A DNA stretch of 64,000 bases from GCA-2689995 sp964529325 (GCA_964529325.1 CAZGWH010000002.1:21385-85384); one strand, 5' to 3'. Positions 17,989 to 26,681 are shown, counted from the first letter of the stretch. The notes: generated by a model from the sequence alone, not told the origin. Program-made: numbers and translations.

Positions 17989-18384
17989 ATGGCAAAAAAA
18001 CACTTAGCATTTACAATAGGTAGAAGAAAAAGATCTGTTGCAAGAGTCCGTTTTCTGAAAGGAAAAGGAAATGTTGTAATAAATGGAAGAGATTTTGAAG
18101 AGTATTTTGGTCGTAGCACTACTAAGATGGTTATGAAACAACCATTATATTTAACAGAAACTCATGATAAATATGATATTTTTGTTAATGTAGTTGGTGG
18201 TGGTCTTAGTGGACAGGCTGAAGCTATTCGAATGGGTATTTCTCGTGCTCTTCAAGAAATAGACCCTAATTTAAGGCCAGCTCTTAAAAAAGCAGGATTT
18301 TTAACTCGTGATTCAAGAGAGGTTGAAAGAAAAAAATATGGTCAACCTGGTGCTCGTAAGAAATTTCAATTTTCAAAACGCTAA
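17989..18384 (+). CDS. rpsI: 30S ribosomal protein S9
   Basis: 131 residues, full length. 'AFTIGRRKRSVARVRF', 'GNVVINGRDFEEYF' and the basic C-terminus 'REVERKKYGQPGARKKFQFSKR' are diagnostic; the C-terminal Lys-Arg tail reaches the P-site. It follows rplM by 11 bp. Confidence 0.98.
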   Translation: MAKKHLAFTIGRRKRSVARVRFLKGKGNVVINGRDFEEYFGRSTTKMVMKQPLYLTETHDKYDIFVNVVGGGLSGQAEAIRMGISRALQEIDPNLRPALKKAGFLTRDSREVERKKYGQPGARKKFQFSKR

Positions 18385-18405
18385 ACAAGGATATTATATA
18401 CTTAT

Positions 18406-19227
18406 ATGTATCAAATTAATGTAGATAATTTATTAAAGTCTGGAGCTCATTTTGGACATCCAACAAGTAAATGGAATCCAAGCTTTAAAAAATATATAGT
18501 TGCCAAGAAGAATGGTATTCATATTATTGATCTTCAAGAAACACATAGAGCATTAGAGAAATCATGCCGAGAAATCGTTAAGATTGTAAAGTCTGGTGGT
18601 AATGTGTTGTTTGTTGGAACAAAAAAACAGGCTCAGATTGCAGTTCAAGAATCAGCTGATAAATGTGGGATGTACTATGTTGTTGAGCGATGGCTAGGGG
18701 GTACGCTAACAAATTTCTCCACGATTAAAAAAAGTATTAGAAGATTAATTACTTTGGAAAAAGAATCGGGTGAACTTTATGCAAGCTTAACTAAAAAAGA
18801 AATAAATATGATGGAGAGAGAGCGAATTAAACTAGCAGATCTTCATCGTGGTATTAAGGATATGAAGCATTTGCCTTCTGCATTATTTATTATTGATGGA
18901 AATCATGAACATACTGCTATTAGAGAGGCTAAACGGCTTGGAATTCCAACTTTTGGAATTATTGATAGTAATACAAATCCTAATGTTGTTGATTTTGCTA
19001 TTCCTGCTAATGATGACTCAATTAGAACAATTCGATTAATAACTGAAACAATTTCAAATGTAATCATTGAGGCTCGTGGCGGAACTATTGATGATATGAA
19101 AGGTGAAGATGTAGTTAATGTTGAGTTAGAATCATCTGTAGATAGTGAAGAAATTGTTGTTGAAGAAATAAACGAAGATGTTGTTTCTGAAATAGTTGAA
19201 GAATCTTTAGAAGAAACAAAGGAATAA
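18406..19227 (+). CDS. rpsB: 30S ribosomal protein S2
   Basis: 273 residues. 'LLKSGAHFGHPTSKWNP', 'VLFVGTKKQAQIAVQESA', 'VERWLGGTLTNFSTIKKSI' and 'GIPTFGIIDSNTNP' identify S2. The last 40 or so residues are an acidic, low-complexity extension ('VDSEEIVVEEINEDVVSEIVEE'-type) beyond the conserved core, as seen in several FCB members. It is followed after 8 bp by tsf, the near-universal neighbour. Confidence 0.98.
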   Translation: MYQINVDNLLKSGAHFGHPTSKWNPSFKKYIVAKKNGIHIIDLQETHRALEKSCREIVKIVKSGGNVLFVGTKKQAQIAVQESADKCGMYYVVERWLGGTLTNFSTIKKSIRRLITLEKESGELYASLTKKEINMMERERIKLADLHRGIKDMKHLPSALFIIDGNHEHTAIREAKRLGIPTFGIIDSNTNPNVVDFAIPANDDSIRTIRLITETISNVIIEARGGTIDDMKGEDVVNVELESSVDSEEIVVEEINEDVVSEIVEESLEETKE

Positions 19228-19235
19228 ATAATTAT

Positions 19236-19856
19236 ATGATAGCTGCAACAACAGTTAAAGAATTAAGAGAACGATCTGGTGCTGGATTTATGGATTGTAA
19301 AAGAGCTCTTCAAGAGGTTGATGGTGATATTGAAAAAGCGATAGAACATTTAAGAAAATCTGGTGCTGCAAAAGCTCAGAAAAAAGCGGGTAGATCAACA
19401 AAAGAAGGTGCAATTGTACAATATATTCACCCTGGTGGTAAGTTGGGTGTCATTGTGGAAATTAATTGTGAAACAGATTTTGTGGCTCGAACAGATGGAT
19501 TTGAACAATTTACAAAAGATGTTGCAATGCATATTGCTGCGAGTGGACCATTAGTTGTAAAGCGTGAAGATATGGATAGTACAATTGTTGAAAAAGAAAG
19601 AGCATTTTTAATTGATCAGGCAAGACAGTCTGGTAAACCAGAAAATATTATTGATAAAATGATTGTAGGTAGATTAGAGAAGTTTTATGCTGAAAGTGTT
19701 TTATTAGAGCAGCCATTTGTAAAAGATCCAGATAAAACCGTTAAAGATTTATTGACAGAAGTTATTGCTACAATTGGAGAAAATATATCTATTTCAAGAT
19801 TTTCTCGATTTCAACTTGGAGAAATGAGTTCTAATGGTGAATCTACAGTAGAATAA
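19236..19856 (+). CDS. tsf: Elongation factor Ts, short form
   Basis: 206 residues. The UBA-like N-terminus has the TDFV-type core: 'VKELRERSGAGFMDCKRALQE', then 'VEINCETDFVARTDGFEQF'. It exchanges GDP for GTP on EF-Tu. At 206 residues it is closer to the short Thermus-type EF-Ts than to the 280-residue E. coli protein, so the second half of the dimerisation core is reduced. It is followed by a terminator, not by pyrH. Confidence 0.96.
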   Translation: MIAATTVKELRERSGAGFMDCKRALQEVDGDIEKAIEHLRKSGAAKAQKKAGRSTKEGAIVQYIHPGGKLGVIVEINCETDFVARTDGFEQFTKDVAMHIAASGPLVVKREDMDSTIVEKERAFLIDQARQSGKPENIIDKMIVGRLEKFYAESVLLEQPFVKDPDKTVKDLLTEVIATIGENISISRFSRFQLGEMSSNGESTVE

Positions 19857-19873
19857 TTGTATATTATTTTATA

Positions 19874-19931
19874 AAACCCTGCCAATTGGTAAATCAATAT
19901 ATTTGATTTTATCATGAGCAGGGTTTTTTTT
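19874..19931 (+). terminator. Rho-independent terminator after tsf
   Basis: AAACCCTGC (19874-19882) pairs with GCAGGGTTT (19918-19926) and runs into eight T residues. The 35-base loop holds a second stem, AAATCAA (19891-19897) with TTGATTT (19903-19909), so this is a nested hairpin. It closes the rplM-tsf operon. Confidence 0.88.
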
Positions 19932-20029
19932 ATTTATTTAACAATTTATGGTTTAGTAAAAATAATATTAAATTTAATGTATTACATAGTGATAAAATTA
20001 ATTTAATTCATAATCAAAAGGAATAAAAA

Positions 20030-20584
20030 TTGGTTAACGAAATTTTTAAAGATACACAAGTTAAGATGGCTAAAGTTGTGGACCATTACCGAAATGAGGT
20101 TGCTACAATAAGAACAGGTAGAGCAAATACGGGGTTAGTTGAACCTGTTAGAGTTGATTATTATGGTAGCATGACTCCTTTAAAAAATATTGCTCAAATA
20201 AGTACACCTGAACCACAGGTAATTGTAATTCAGCCATTTGATCCAACAAGTTTAGGGTTAATTGAAAAAGCAATAACAAGTACAGATTTAGGATTAACAC
20301 CTAATAATGATGGACAAATTATTAGGATTAATATCCCACCATTAACTGAAGATCGTAGAAAAGAATATGTGAAGTTAGCTCATAATATGATTGAAGCTGG
20401 TAGAGTTGCGATTCGTAATACTCGTAGAGAGTCAAATGATAGTTTGAAAAAAATAAATAAAGAACATGAACTTTCTGATGATAATTTAAAACGAGCTTTA
20501 GATGATATTCAAGAAATGACAGATAAAAGTATTAAAGAATTGAATGGAATTCTTGAAAATAAAGAGAAAGAAATATTAAATTAA
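20030..20584 (+). CDS. frr: Ribosome recycling factor
   Basis: 184 residues, full length. 'RTGRANTGLVEPVRVDYYGSMTPLKNIAQIS' region, 'VIQPFDPTSLGLIEKAI' and 'IPPLTEDRRKEYVKLA' are diagnostic of RRF, which splits post-termination ribosomes with EF-G. A TTG start (20030-20032) is implied, preceded by AAAAGGAAT. The usual order rpsB-tsf-pyrH-frr is broken here: pyrH is absent and frr has its own terminator. Confidence 0.97.
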   Translation: MVNEIFKDTQVKMAKVVDHYRNEVATIRTGRANTGLVEPVRVDYYGSMTPLKNIAQISTPEPQVIVIQPFDPTSLGLIEKAITSTDLGLTPNNDGQIIRINIPPLTEDRRKEYVKLAHNMIEAGRVAIRNTRRESNDSLKKINKEHELSDDNLKRALDDIQEMTDKSIKELNGILENKEKEILN

Positions 20585-20606
20585 TATTTAATTCATTTTT
20601 TAATTA

Positions 20607-20639
20607 ATCCGATAAATATTATTTATCGGATTTTTTTTT
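20607..20639 (+). terminator. Rho-independent terminator after frr
   Basis: ATCCGATAAAT (20607-20617) and ATTTATCGGAT (20621-20631) form an 11-bp perfect stem with a 3-base loop, directly followed by a run of T. Confidence 0.9.
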
Positions 20640-20649
20640 ATACAAAATA

Positions 20650-21939
20650 ATGCAAATTATAAAAGTAAATACAAATAGTTTAGGAATTGCACTTGGATTA
20701 AAATCTGGAGATAAATTATTAAAGATTAATGGGAAAAAGGTCTTAGATGAATTAGATTACCAATTTCGGATTATTGAAGAGAATTTATCTATTGAATTTG
20801 AAATTAATGGTAAAAGACAGCTATTTGATATTGATAAAGAATTGGATGAAGATTTAGGTGTTCAATTTGAAGAATTAAAAATCCGAAAATGTGCAAATGA
20901 TTGTGTCTTTTGCTTTGTTGATCAAAACCCAAAAGGTATGAGGAAGGGGATGTATTTTAGAGATGGTGATTACCGTTTATCATTTCTACATGGACACTAT
21001 ATAACCCTTACTAATATGGGGAAAAATGAATTAAATCGAATTGTTGAACAGCGAATGTCTCCTTTGTACCTTTCAGTACATACGACTGATCCTAAATTGC
21101 GAAAAAAATTATTATTATATAAAAAGAATGATAATTTCCTTGAAAAAGTAAAATATTTAGTTGACAATGGCATTGAATTACATTGTCAAGCTGTTTTAGT
21201 TCCAGGAGAAAATGATGGAAATGCTTTAGAAAGAACAATTAAAGATCTTTATCAATTTTTCCCAATAGTTAAATCGTTATCTATTGTACCCGTTGGATTA
21301 ACAGGACATAGAGAAGGATTAATGGAGTTAAAGTCAGCAACTCCAAATTATGCAAAACAACTTATTCCTAAAATTGAAAAACTAAAAAATACTTTTCCTG
21401 GAACAAATGGTTCATTCTTCTTTTTATCTGATGAATGGTATATTTTAGCTGAATTAGAACAACCATGTGCAAAAGAATATGGTGAGTTTGATTTAATTGA
21501 AAATGGTGTTGGCCAAGTAAGATATTTTTTGGATAAATTTGAAATGGAAAAAAAAGAAATATTTAATCTTGTAGATAAAAATAAATTTCATTTTTCAATT
21601 GGCTGTGGAGTATTAGTTTATCCAATATTTGAAAAATATTTACTTCCATTTTTTGATAGCCATGCAAATATGAATATAAATATAATACCGATAAAAAATA
21701 ATTTTTATGGAAATTCAGTAACAGTTACTGGACTTTTATCAGGGAATGATTTAATTGAACAATTAAGAGATATTGATTTAGGTGATAGTGTTTGGTTTAG
21801 TAACCGTATTTTAAATGATGAACAAACCTTAACAGTTGATGACCTTACAATAGAACAAATTTCAAAAAGTATAAATTGTCAATTGAAAGTTGCCCCTGAT
21901 AGTTTATTACATGTTTTTAAAGAGGAATTACAAAATTAA
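20650..21939 (+). CDS. PDZ / radical SAM / DUF512 protein
   Basis: 429 residues. An N-terminal PDZ-like segment ('NSLGIALGLKSGDKLLKINGKKV') is followed by a radical-SAM-like cluster motif C81-x3-C85-x2-C88 ('CANDCVFCFVDQNP') and then the DUF512 C-terminal domain ('PCAKEYGEFDLIENGVGQVRYFLD' region). This is the widespread COG1625 family, an Fe-S oxidoreductase of unknown substrate that is very often next to der, as it is here (overlap of the reading frames). The radical SAM assignment follows the family; activity is unproven. Confidence 0.88.
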   Translation: MQIIKVNTNSLGIALGLKSGDKLLKINGKKVLDELDYQFRIIEENLSIEFEINGKRQLFDIDKELDEDLGVQFEELKIRKCANDCVFCFVDQNPKGMRKGMYFRDGDYRLSFLHGHYITLTNMGKNELNRIVEQRMSPLYLSVHTTDPKLRKKLLLYKKNDNFLEKVKYLVDNGIELHCQAVLVPGENDGNALERTIKDLYQFFPIVKSLSIVPVGLTGHREGLMELKSATPNYAKQLIPKIEKLKNTFPGTNGSFFFLSDEWYILAELEQPCAKEYGEFDLIENGVGQVRYFLDKFEMEKKEIFNLVDKNKFHFSIGCGVLVYPIFEKYLLPFFDSHANMNINIIPIKNNFYGNSVTVTGLLSGNDLIEQLRDIDLGDSVWFSNRILNDEQTLTVDDLTIEQISKSINCQLKVAPDSLLHVFKEELQN

Positions 21940-23245
21940 CCCTACAATAGCAATAATAGGAAAGCCAAATGTTGGAAAATCAACTTTATTTAATCGATTA
22001 ATTGGTAAACGAAAAGCAATTGTTTCTCCTGTTGAAGGTGTAACAAGAGATCGAATTTTTGATGTAATGGATTGGGCTGGAAAAAAATACAATTTGATTG
22101 ATACAGGTGGATATTTACCAAAATCTGAAGATAAAATTGAAAAAGCGGTAAGAAATCAAGCTGAGATAGCATTTTCTGAAGCTGATTTTATTATTTTTTT
22201 AATGGACGGTCAGGCAGAAATTTCTTCGAGTGATAGGCATTTAGCAGAATTAATTAAAAAAAATGATAAACCATTTTCACTTATTATCAATAAAATAGAT
22301 GACACGACCCATGAAGAAAAACTATATTCTTTTTATGAATTAGGTTTAGGAGATCCTATACATATTTCAGCAATTGGCGGACGAAATATGGGTGATTTTT
22401 TAGATCAAATTTGTTTGAAAATTCCGAAAAAACAAAAAAAAGATAAAGATTATAGTGACTTTTTAAATTTAGCAATTGTTGGAATGCCAAATGTGGGTAA
22501 ATCTTCGTTGATGAATTCATTATTAAATGAAGAAAAATCTATTGTAACTGAAATTGCAGGAACTACGAGAGATGCTGTAGATTCATATTTAACTTATTTT
22601 AATAAAACAATTAGATTAATTGATACCGCAGGATTAAGAAAAAAATCTAAAGTGGATGATTCAGTAGAATTTTATAGTACAGTAAGAACTCAAAAAATTA
22701 TTCAAGAATGTGATATTGCATTGGTATTATTGGATGCTGAAAAAGGATTAGGTGCTCAGGATAAAGCTGTAATTAGAAATGTAATTACCTGGGGTAAAGG
22801 ATTGGTGATAGTTGTAAATAAATGGGACACTGTTAAAAAAGATCATCAAACAATGAAAGAATATGTTGAAGATTTACATTATAAATATAAATATACAAGG
22901 CATTTCCCTGTTTTATTTATTTCGGTTTTAAAGAATCAAAGAACTTATTCAGTATTATCTGAAGCTATTAAAGTTAATGAACAATATCAAAAAAAAATTA
23001 AAACGAATGAATTAAATGAATTTTTAGATTATGTACAATATAATTATCCTCCGCCAGCGATTAAGGGGAAAAATTTAAAAATAAAATATGGAACTCAAGT
23101 CCATCATTCGCCGCCAATTTTTGCTTTTTTTTGTAATTATCCTGATTTATACCCTGAACAATATAAAAGGTATTTAGAAAATCAAATAAGAGATAAATTT
23201 GGTTTTGAAGGAGTACCTATTAAGATTTCCTTTAGAAAAAAATAA
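21911..23245 (+). CDS. der: Ribosome-assembly GTPase Der (EngA)
   Basis: Two tandem GTPase domains, each with a P-loop ('AIIGKPNVGKSTLFNRL' and 'AIVGMPNVGKSSLMNSL'), DTGG/DTAG switch-II motifs, and 'NKID' and 'NKWD' specificity motifs, then a KH-like C-terminal domain ('HHSPPIFAFFCNYPDLYPEQYKRYLENQ' region). It acts in 50S maturation. Der proteins normally start 2-4 residues before the first beta strand. The ATG at 21911 adds 8 extra residues and lies inside the upstream gene. An ATT at 21935-21937 lies 8 bp after AGAGGA and gives the normal N-terminus (I/M-NPTIAIIGKPN). I annotate from 21911 but regard ATT as credible. Confidence 0.94.
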   Translation: MFLKRNYKINPTIAIIGKPNVGKSTLFNRLIGKRKAIVSPVEGVTRDRIFDVMDWAGKKYNLIDTGGYLPKSEDKIEKAVRNQAEIAFSEADFIIFLMDGQAEISSSDRHLAELIKKNDKPFSLIINKIDDTTHEEKLYSFYELGLGDPIHISAIGGRNMGDFLDQICLKIPKKQKKDKDYSDFLNLAIVGMPNVGKSSLMNSLLNEEKSIVTEIAGTTRDAVDSYLTYFNKTIRLIDTAGLRKKSKVDDSVEFYSTVRTQKIIQECDIALVLLDAEKGLGAQDKAVIRNVITWGKGLVIVVNKWDTVKKDHQTMKEYVEDLHYKYKYTRHFPVLFISVLKNQRTYSVLSEAIKVNEQYQKKIKTNELNEFLDYVQYNYPPPAIKGKNLKIKYGTQVHHSPPIFAFFCNYPDLYPEQYKRYLENQIRDKFGFEGVPIKISFRKK

Positions 23246-25021
23246 TTGTATTTAAAATATTTAATAATTACTTTTTTAATCTCCATATCTATTGGACAGC
23301 AAAAATGTGGTCTAACATTAAATTCTCAAACTCGAATTAACCCACCAAGTAGTGATACCCTTATTTTCTCAGCCTCAGGTTTATTTACAATACATTATGA
23401 TACCGTTGGTGTTAATGCTCCTGATGTAGAGGATATAAACCAAAATGGAATTCCAGATTATGTAGATTCTGTAGCTATTACTATTGATTTTGTTCGTTCT
23501 CAAATTTGTGATAGAATGGGCTATAAAGATGTCCCTGCAAATAATGAACCGGCATATCCAATTTATATTTCAAATCGTGGTAGTGGTTATTATGGTGTTA
23601 ATTGGGGAAGTGGTAATTCTTTAGAGGCTCCAAATGGGTGGGTGGAAATTGATAATAATTATTCTAATGGTTTCTATACTTCTGGAATAAAAGCAATGCA
23701 AGTTACAGTTGCTCATGAATTTTTTCATGCAATTCAAAGGAAATATAAAGAGCCTGCAATTATAAGTGGTGTGAGTACTGTTTTTTTTCATGAATTTAGT
23801 TCAACATGGATTGAAGATATTATTTTTCCTGACCATAATGATTATACTTTTTGGGTTGATGATTTCTATAGCTCTCCAACAACGGTTTTTGAGGAAACAA
23901 ATGGATATAGTGTTGCTTCATTTGGTCATTATTTAAATACAGTTGTCGAAGAATTAAATGAAAATGAGTTAGAGAACAGTACCATTATAAGATATATCTG
24001 GGAAGAATTAGAAAATTATAATATAAATCCAAAAATATTATTGAATAATGAGTTACAATCAATTTATGAAATATCATTTATGGATTCCTGGGTTGATTTT
24101 ATTTCTAGAAATTATTTTAATGGTATAGATAATCAATTTTATTATCATTCAGACCAAAACTTAATGGTTCCAATGGGTGGTGCAAATCCAAGTATTATGT
24201 ATTCAAGTTATAGTGAAAATATATTTTTATATAATGAAGAAGTTTCATTATCTGCTATTAAAACGGGAATACCTGGAATTTTACAAGTAAACCATCATGA
24301 GTTTAATCCGAATGGGAAAATTGTAATTATAGGTGATAATAACCAAATAATTGGCCTAACTTCAACCCAATTTATACCGATGCAAACAAATGATATTTTA
24401 AGATCAATATATTACCATGATAATGAAGCAGAATTAACGATTGATTATGAATTATTTCAAGCTCCTTCACAACCTTACGGTTTAACAGCAGTTGAAGAAG
24501 AAGGGAGTATATTATTAAATTGGAATACTTCAATTAATGCGGGTGATATTTTATTTTATAATATTTATAGAAATGACTCATTAATTCAATCTGTAACGAC
24601 TAATTATTATATTGATTTAGATGCAGAACTGCAGATTGAATATGAATATTATATTGAAGCTGAAAATGAATATGGAAAATCAAATCAATCTTCATCAATA
24701 ACAATGATACTGTGGCATGATAATCCTCAAATTAGTGACAATAAAATTATTTCTATTTTTCCAAATGCAATCGAAAAAAAGTTTAGTGAACTTTATATGA
24801 TAATAGATTCAAATAAAAATTATCAATATCCAAAAATTCAATTATTTAATATTCGGGGGCAGCTAAAAAATCAATTTAATTTAAATCCACTTGTAAAAGG
24901 AAGACAGCGAATCGATTTATCAGGGCTGTTACCTCCAATATCACATTCAGGAATTTATATCATTAATTTTTGTTTTGATGATTTAAACTGTATTCAAAAA
25001 TCTATTACTTGGTTGAAATAA
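23246..25021 (+). CDS. Secreted zinc metalloprotease-like protein (MXAN_6640-type) with FN3-like domain and sorting-tail-like C-terminus
   Basis: 591 residues, beginning at a TTG directly after the der stop. Signal peptide, then 'FTIHYDTVGVNAPDVEDINQNGIPDYVD', a segment typical of putative metalloproteases of the MXAN_6640 type. The zinc motif 'AHEFFHAIQ' has HEFFH at residues 157-161, and a second acidic block 'HEFSSTWIEDI' lies about 25 residues later. A fibronectin-III-like domain ('SQPYGLTAVEEEGSILLNWNTS') occupies about 405-485. The last 90 residues look like a diverged type-A sorting tail ('ISIFPNAIEKKFSEL', 'IQLFNIRGQLKNQF', 'GIYIINFCF'). Extracellular location and protease activity are inferred. 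Confidence 0.75.
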   Translation: MYLKYLIITFLISISIGQQKCGLTLNSQTRINPPSSDTLIFSASGLFTIHYDTVGVNAPDVEDINQNGIPDYVDSVAITIDFVRSQICDRMGYKDVPANNEPAYPIYISNRGSGYYGVNWGSGNSLEAPNGWVEIDNNYSNGFYTSGIKAMQVTVAHEFFHAIQRKYKEPAIISGVSTVFFHEFSSTWIEDIIFPDHNDYTFWVDDFYSSPTTVFEETNGYSVASFGHYLNTVVEELNENELENSTIIRYIWEELENYNINPKILLNNELQSIYEISFMDSWVDFISRNYFNGIDNQFYYHSDQNLMVPMGGANPSIMYSSYSENIFLYNEEVSLSAIKTGIPGILQVNHHEFNPNGKIVIIGDNNQIIGLTSTQFIPMQTNDILRSIYYHDNEAELTIDYELFQAPSQPYGLTAVEEEGSILLNWNTSINAGDILFYNIYRNDSLIQSVTTNYYIDLDAELQIEYEYYIEAENEYGKSNQSSSITMILWHDNPQISDNKIISIFPNAIEKKFSELYMIIDSNKNYQYPKIQLFNIRGQLKNQFNLNPLVKGRQRIDLSGLLPPISHSGIYIINFCFDDLNCIQKSITWLK

Positions 25022-25042
25022 TATTATATAGATAATAATATC

Positions 25043-25633
25043 ATAAAAAAAAATGAAATTGGAGAGTATAGAGAAAAGGGATCTATATTTACTTCTTTCT
25101 CATTTTCAGTTCATACTTTCTCAGATGTTAAAAAATATTTAATTCAGTTAAAGACTGAATATTCGGATGCATCACATATTTGTTACGCATATAGGATAAT
25201 TAATAATAATGTGATTGATGAATTTTCTACAGATGCAGGCGAACCCAAAGGCAGTTCTGGAATACCGATATTAAATCAATTAAAAAGACATGAATTAGTA
25301 AATACGAGTATTTTTGTAGTTAGGTATTTTGGTGGTTCAAAGTTAGGTATTCCTGGATTAATTAATGCTTATGGATTATCATCTTTAGATTGTTTGAAAA
25401 AAAGTCAAGTCATTCCTTGGATAAAAACTGATATTTTTGAAATAATATCAAATTATGAATCTTTTGGGTTGGTCGAGAAAATAATAAATTTATATCAAGG
25501 CAAAATACTTGAAAAAGATTTTAAAGAAAATATAACTTTACAAGTTGAAATTATACAGAAATCATCAATTAAATTTAAACAGGAGTTTATTGAATTTAGG
25601 TATGTAAAGATAAATCAAATAAATCTAAATTAA
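25043..25633 (+). CDS. YigZ/IMPACT-family protein, unusual start codon
   Basis: The reading frame clearly continues upstream of the first conventional start (GTG 25211): residues 'GEYREKGSIFTSFSFSV' and 'EYSDASHICYAYRI' match the conserved beginning of YigZ/IMPACT, followed by 'DAGEPKGSSGIPILNQL' and 'VVRYFGGSKLGIPGLINAYG'. No ATG, GTG or TTG exists in this frame between the preceding stop (25019-25021) and 25211. An ATA (25043), an ATC (25040) or an ATT (25058) would have to initiate, or there is an indel near the nine-A run just upstream of 25053. The family is a translation-linked regulator of uncertain function. The 5' coordinate is a best guess. Confidence 0.75.
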   Translation: MKKNEIGEYREKGSIFTSFSFSVHTFSDVKKYLIQLKTEYSDASHICYAYRIINNNVIDEFSTDAGEPKGSSGIPILNQLKRHELVNTSIFVVRYFGGSKLGIPGLINAYGLSSLDCLKKSQVIPWIKTDIFEIISNYESFGLVEKIINLYQGKILEKDFKENITLQVEIIQKSSIKFKQEFIEFRYVKINQINLN

Positions 25634-25882
25634 AGTACCATCTCTCCTTAAAAAATATCTTGTTCTCATATTATTGAATTATGTAACATTTATACAATGT
25701 GAAGATAAATTTACCCATATTAACCAATTGTAATTATTCTCATTTAAATATTTATCAAATGTCGGGGATTATTTTAGTCCGAAGAATTATATTTAATTTT
25801 CTAAATATATTACATCAATTATTTTCTAAAATATCCCATTACCTAAATACCATATTGAAACATTTATTGAAAAATTATTAGA
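25634..25882. other. Intergenic region without identifiable gene
   Basis: Very AT-rich, with only a 60-codon frame (25699-25881) lacking a ribosome site, composition or motif that would support it. I see no terminator or RNA. It ends where the first hairpin module of the RAYT-like element begins. Confidence 0.5.
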
Positions 25883-26062
25883 AATCGTTAAAACGATTAT
25901 GGGGGTTGGTTATGGTTTTACCACCCGAATGAATTCGGGCGTTGCTCTAAGGAAAATGATTAGTGGTGAAAAAGGGGTGTTCTCAAAATGATTGGGAAAA
26001 GCACCCGAATTTATTCGGGTGAAAAGATATAGAAAGAAAAGGAAAAACCGTTTCAACGGTTT
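25883..26062 (+). repeat. Left hairpin module (H1-H4)
   Basis: H1: AATCGTT-AA-AACGATT (25883-25898). H2: CCCGAAT-GA-ATTCGGG (25924-25939). H3: CACCCGAAT-TT-ATTCGGGTG (26002-26021). H4: AAACCGT-TTCA-ACGGTTT (26045-26062). H2 and H3 share the same core, so the transposase may recognise either. H4 ends 11 bp before the transposase ATG, with AAAGGAAAT between. Confidence 0.85.
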
Positions 26063-26073
26063 ACAAAGGAAAT

Positions 26074-26514
26074 ATGCAACATTCATTTGTAAAAAATTGG
26101 ATACACCTAATCTGGACGACAAAAAATCGTGAGAGAAATTTACATGTAGATTTACGGGTGGCATTATTCAATCATTTAGTTGAAAAGGCAAAAGAATTAA
26201 AGATATTGATTGAAAAAATAAATGTTCAACCAGAACACATTCATTTGTTATTTAATTTACCGGCAGATAAAAAATTGAAAGATATGGTAAAACAATTAAA
26301 AGGTGAATCATCATGTTGGATAAACGAGAATGGATTGATTCAAGGTCGGTTTCAGTGGCAGAGAGGTTATGGTGCGTTTTCGGTGAGTGCTTCTCAGATT
26401 GAAACGGTAAAAAATTATATTCACAATCAAGATGAGCATCATAGCCGACGGACAATTACAGAAGAATATGATATGTTTATAAAAAAATATGGATTTGATA
26501 ATGGAAATCGTTAA
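26074..26514 (+). CDS. tnpA: IS200/RAYT-type HUH transposase
   Basis: 146 residues, the normal length of a Y1 (single-tyrosine) transposase. The HUH motif is 'EHIHLLF' (H55 and H57), and the nucleophile is probably Y115 in 'VKNYIHNQDEHH'. The 'FQWQRGYGAFSVS' block typical of IS200-like and REP-associated transposases is present. It would nick single-stranded DNA beside hairpins. The ORF is intact and its stop codon (TAA 26512-26514) is formed inside the first hairpin of the right module, so gene and repeat are fused. No accompanying TnpB is present. Confidence 0.9.
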   Translation: MQHSFVKNWIHLIWTTKNRERNLHVDLRVALFNHLVEKAKELKILIEKINVQPEHIHLLFNLPADKKLKDMVKQLKGESSCWINENGLIQGRFQWQRGYGAFSVSASQIETVKNYIHNQDEHHSRRTITEEYDMFIKKYGFDNGNR

Positions 26515-26649
26515 AACGATTATGGGGGTTAGTTATTGTTTTACCACCCAAATAAATTTGGGTGTTGTTCTATAGAAAATAATTAGATTAGCACCACAAT
26601 TCATTGTGGTAAAACAGAATGAAGGTTTACAATAACCATTTTAATGGTT
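26506..26649 (+). repeat. Right hairpin module (H1'-H4')
   Basis: H1': AATCGTT-AA-AACGATT (26506-26521), identical to H1. H2': CCCAAAT-AA-ATTTGGG (26547-26562), differing from H2 by paired changes. H3': ACCACAAT-TC-ATTGTGGT (26593-26610). H4': AACCATT-TT-AATGGTT (26634-26649). The spacer between H2' and H3' is about half that in the left module. Confidence 0.85.
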
Positions 26650-26681
26650 TTATTAGAAAAAATAACAAGGGAGAAAACAAG

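Larger units (their letters stand above)
25883..26649 (+). mobile_element. IS200-like / RAYT element: transposase between two copies of a four-hairpin module
   Basis: The unit consists of a left module (25883-26062), a Y1-type transposase gene (26074-26514) and a right module (26506-26649). Both modules start with the same 27-base stretch (from GAAATCGTTAAAACGATT onward, at 25881 and 26504) and stay clearly alignable for about 85 bases. Both contain four inverted repeats in the same order, with the sequence of the second, third and fourth changed but still self-complementary. This resembles REP/RAYT organisation more than a simple IS, because terminal direct-repeat-like modules are hairpin arrays. 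No target-site duplication is expected for this family. Confidence 0.75.

Noticed and set aside
25699..25881. 60-codon ORF before the RAYT-like element
   Set aside because: No ribosome site, no recognisable motif, very AT-rich low-complexity translation.
25883..26649. CRISPR array
   Set aside because: Repeats are hairpins in a duplicated module with a transposase between them; no regular repeat-spacer pattern, no cas genes.
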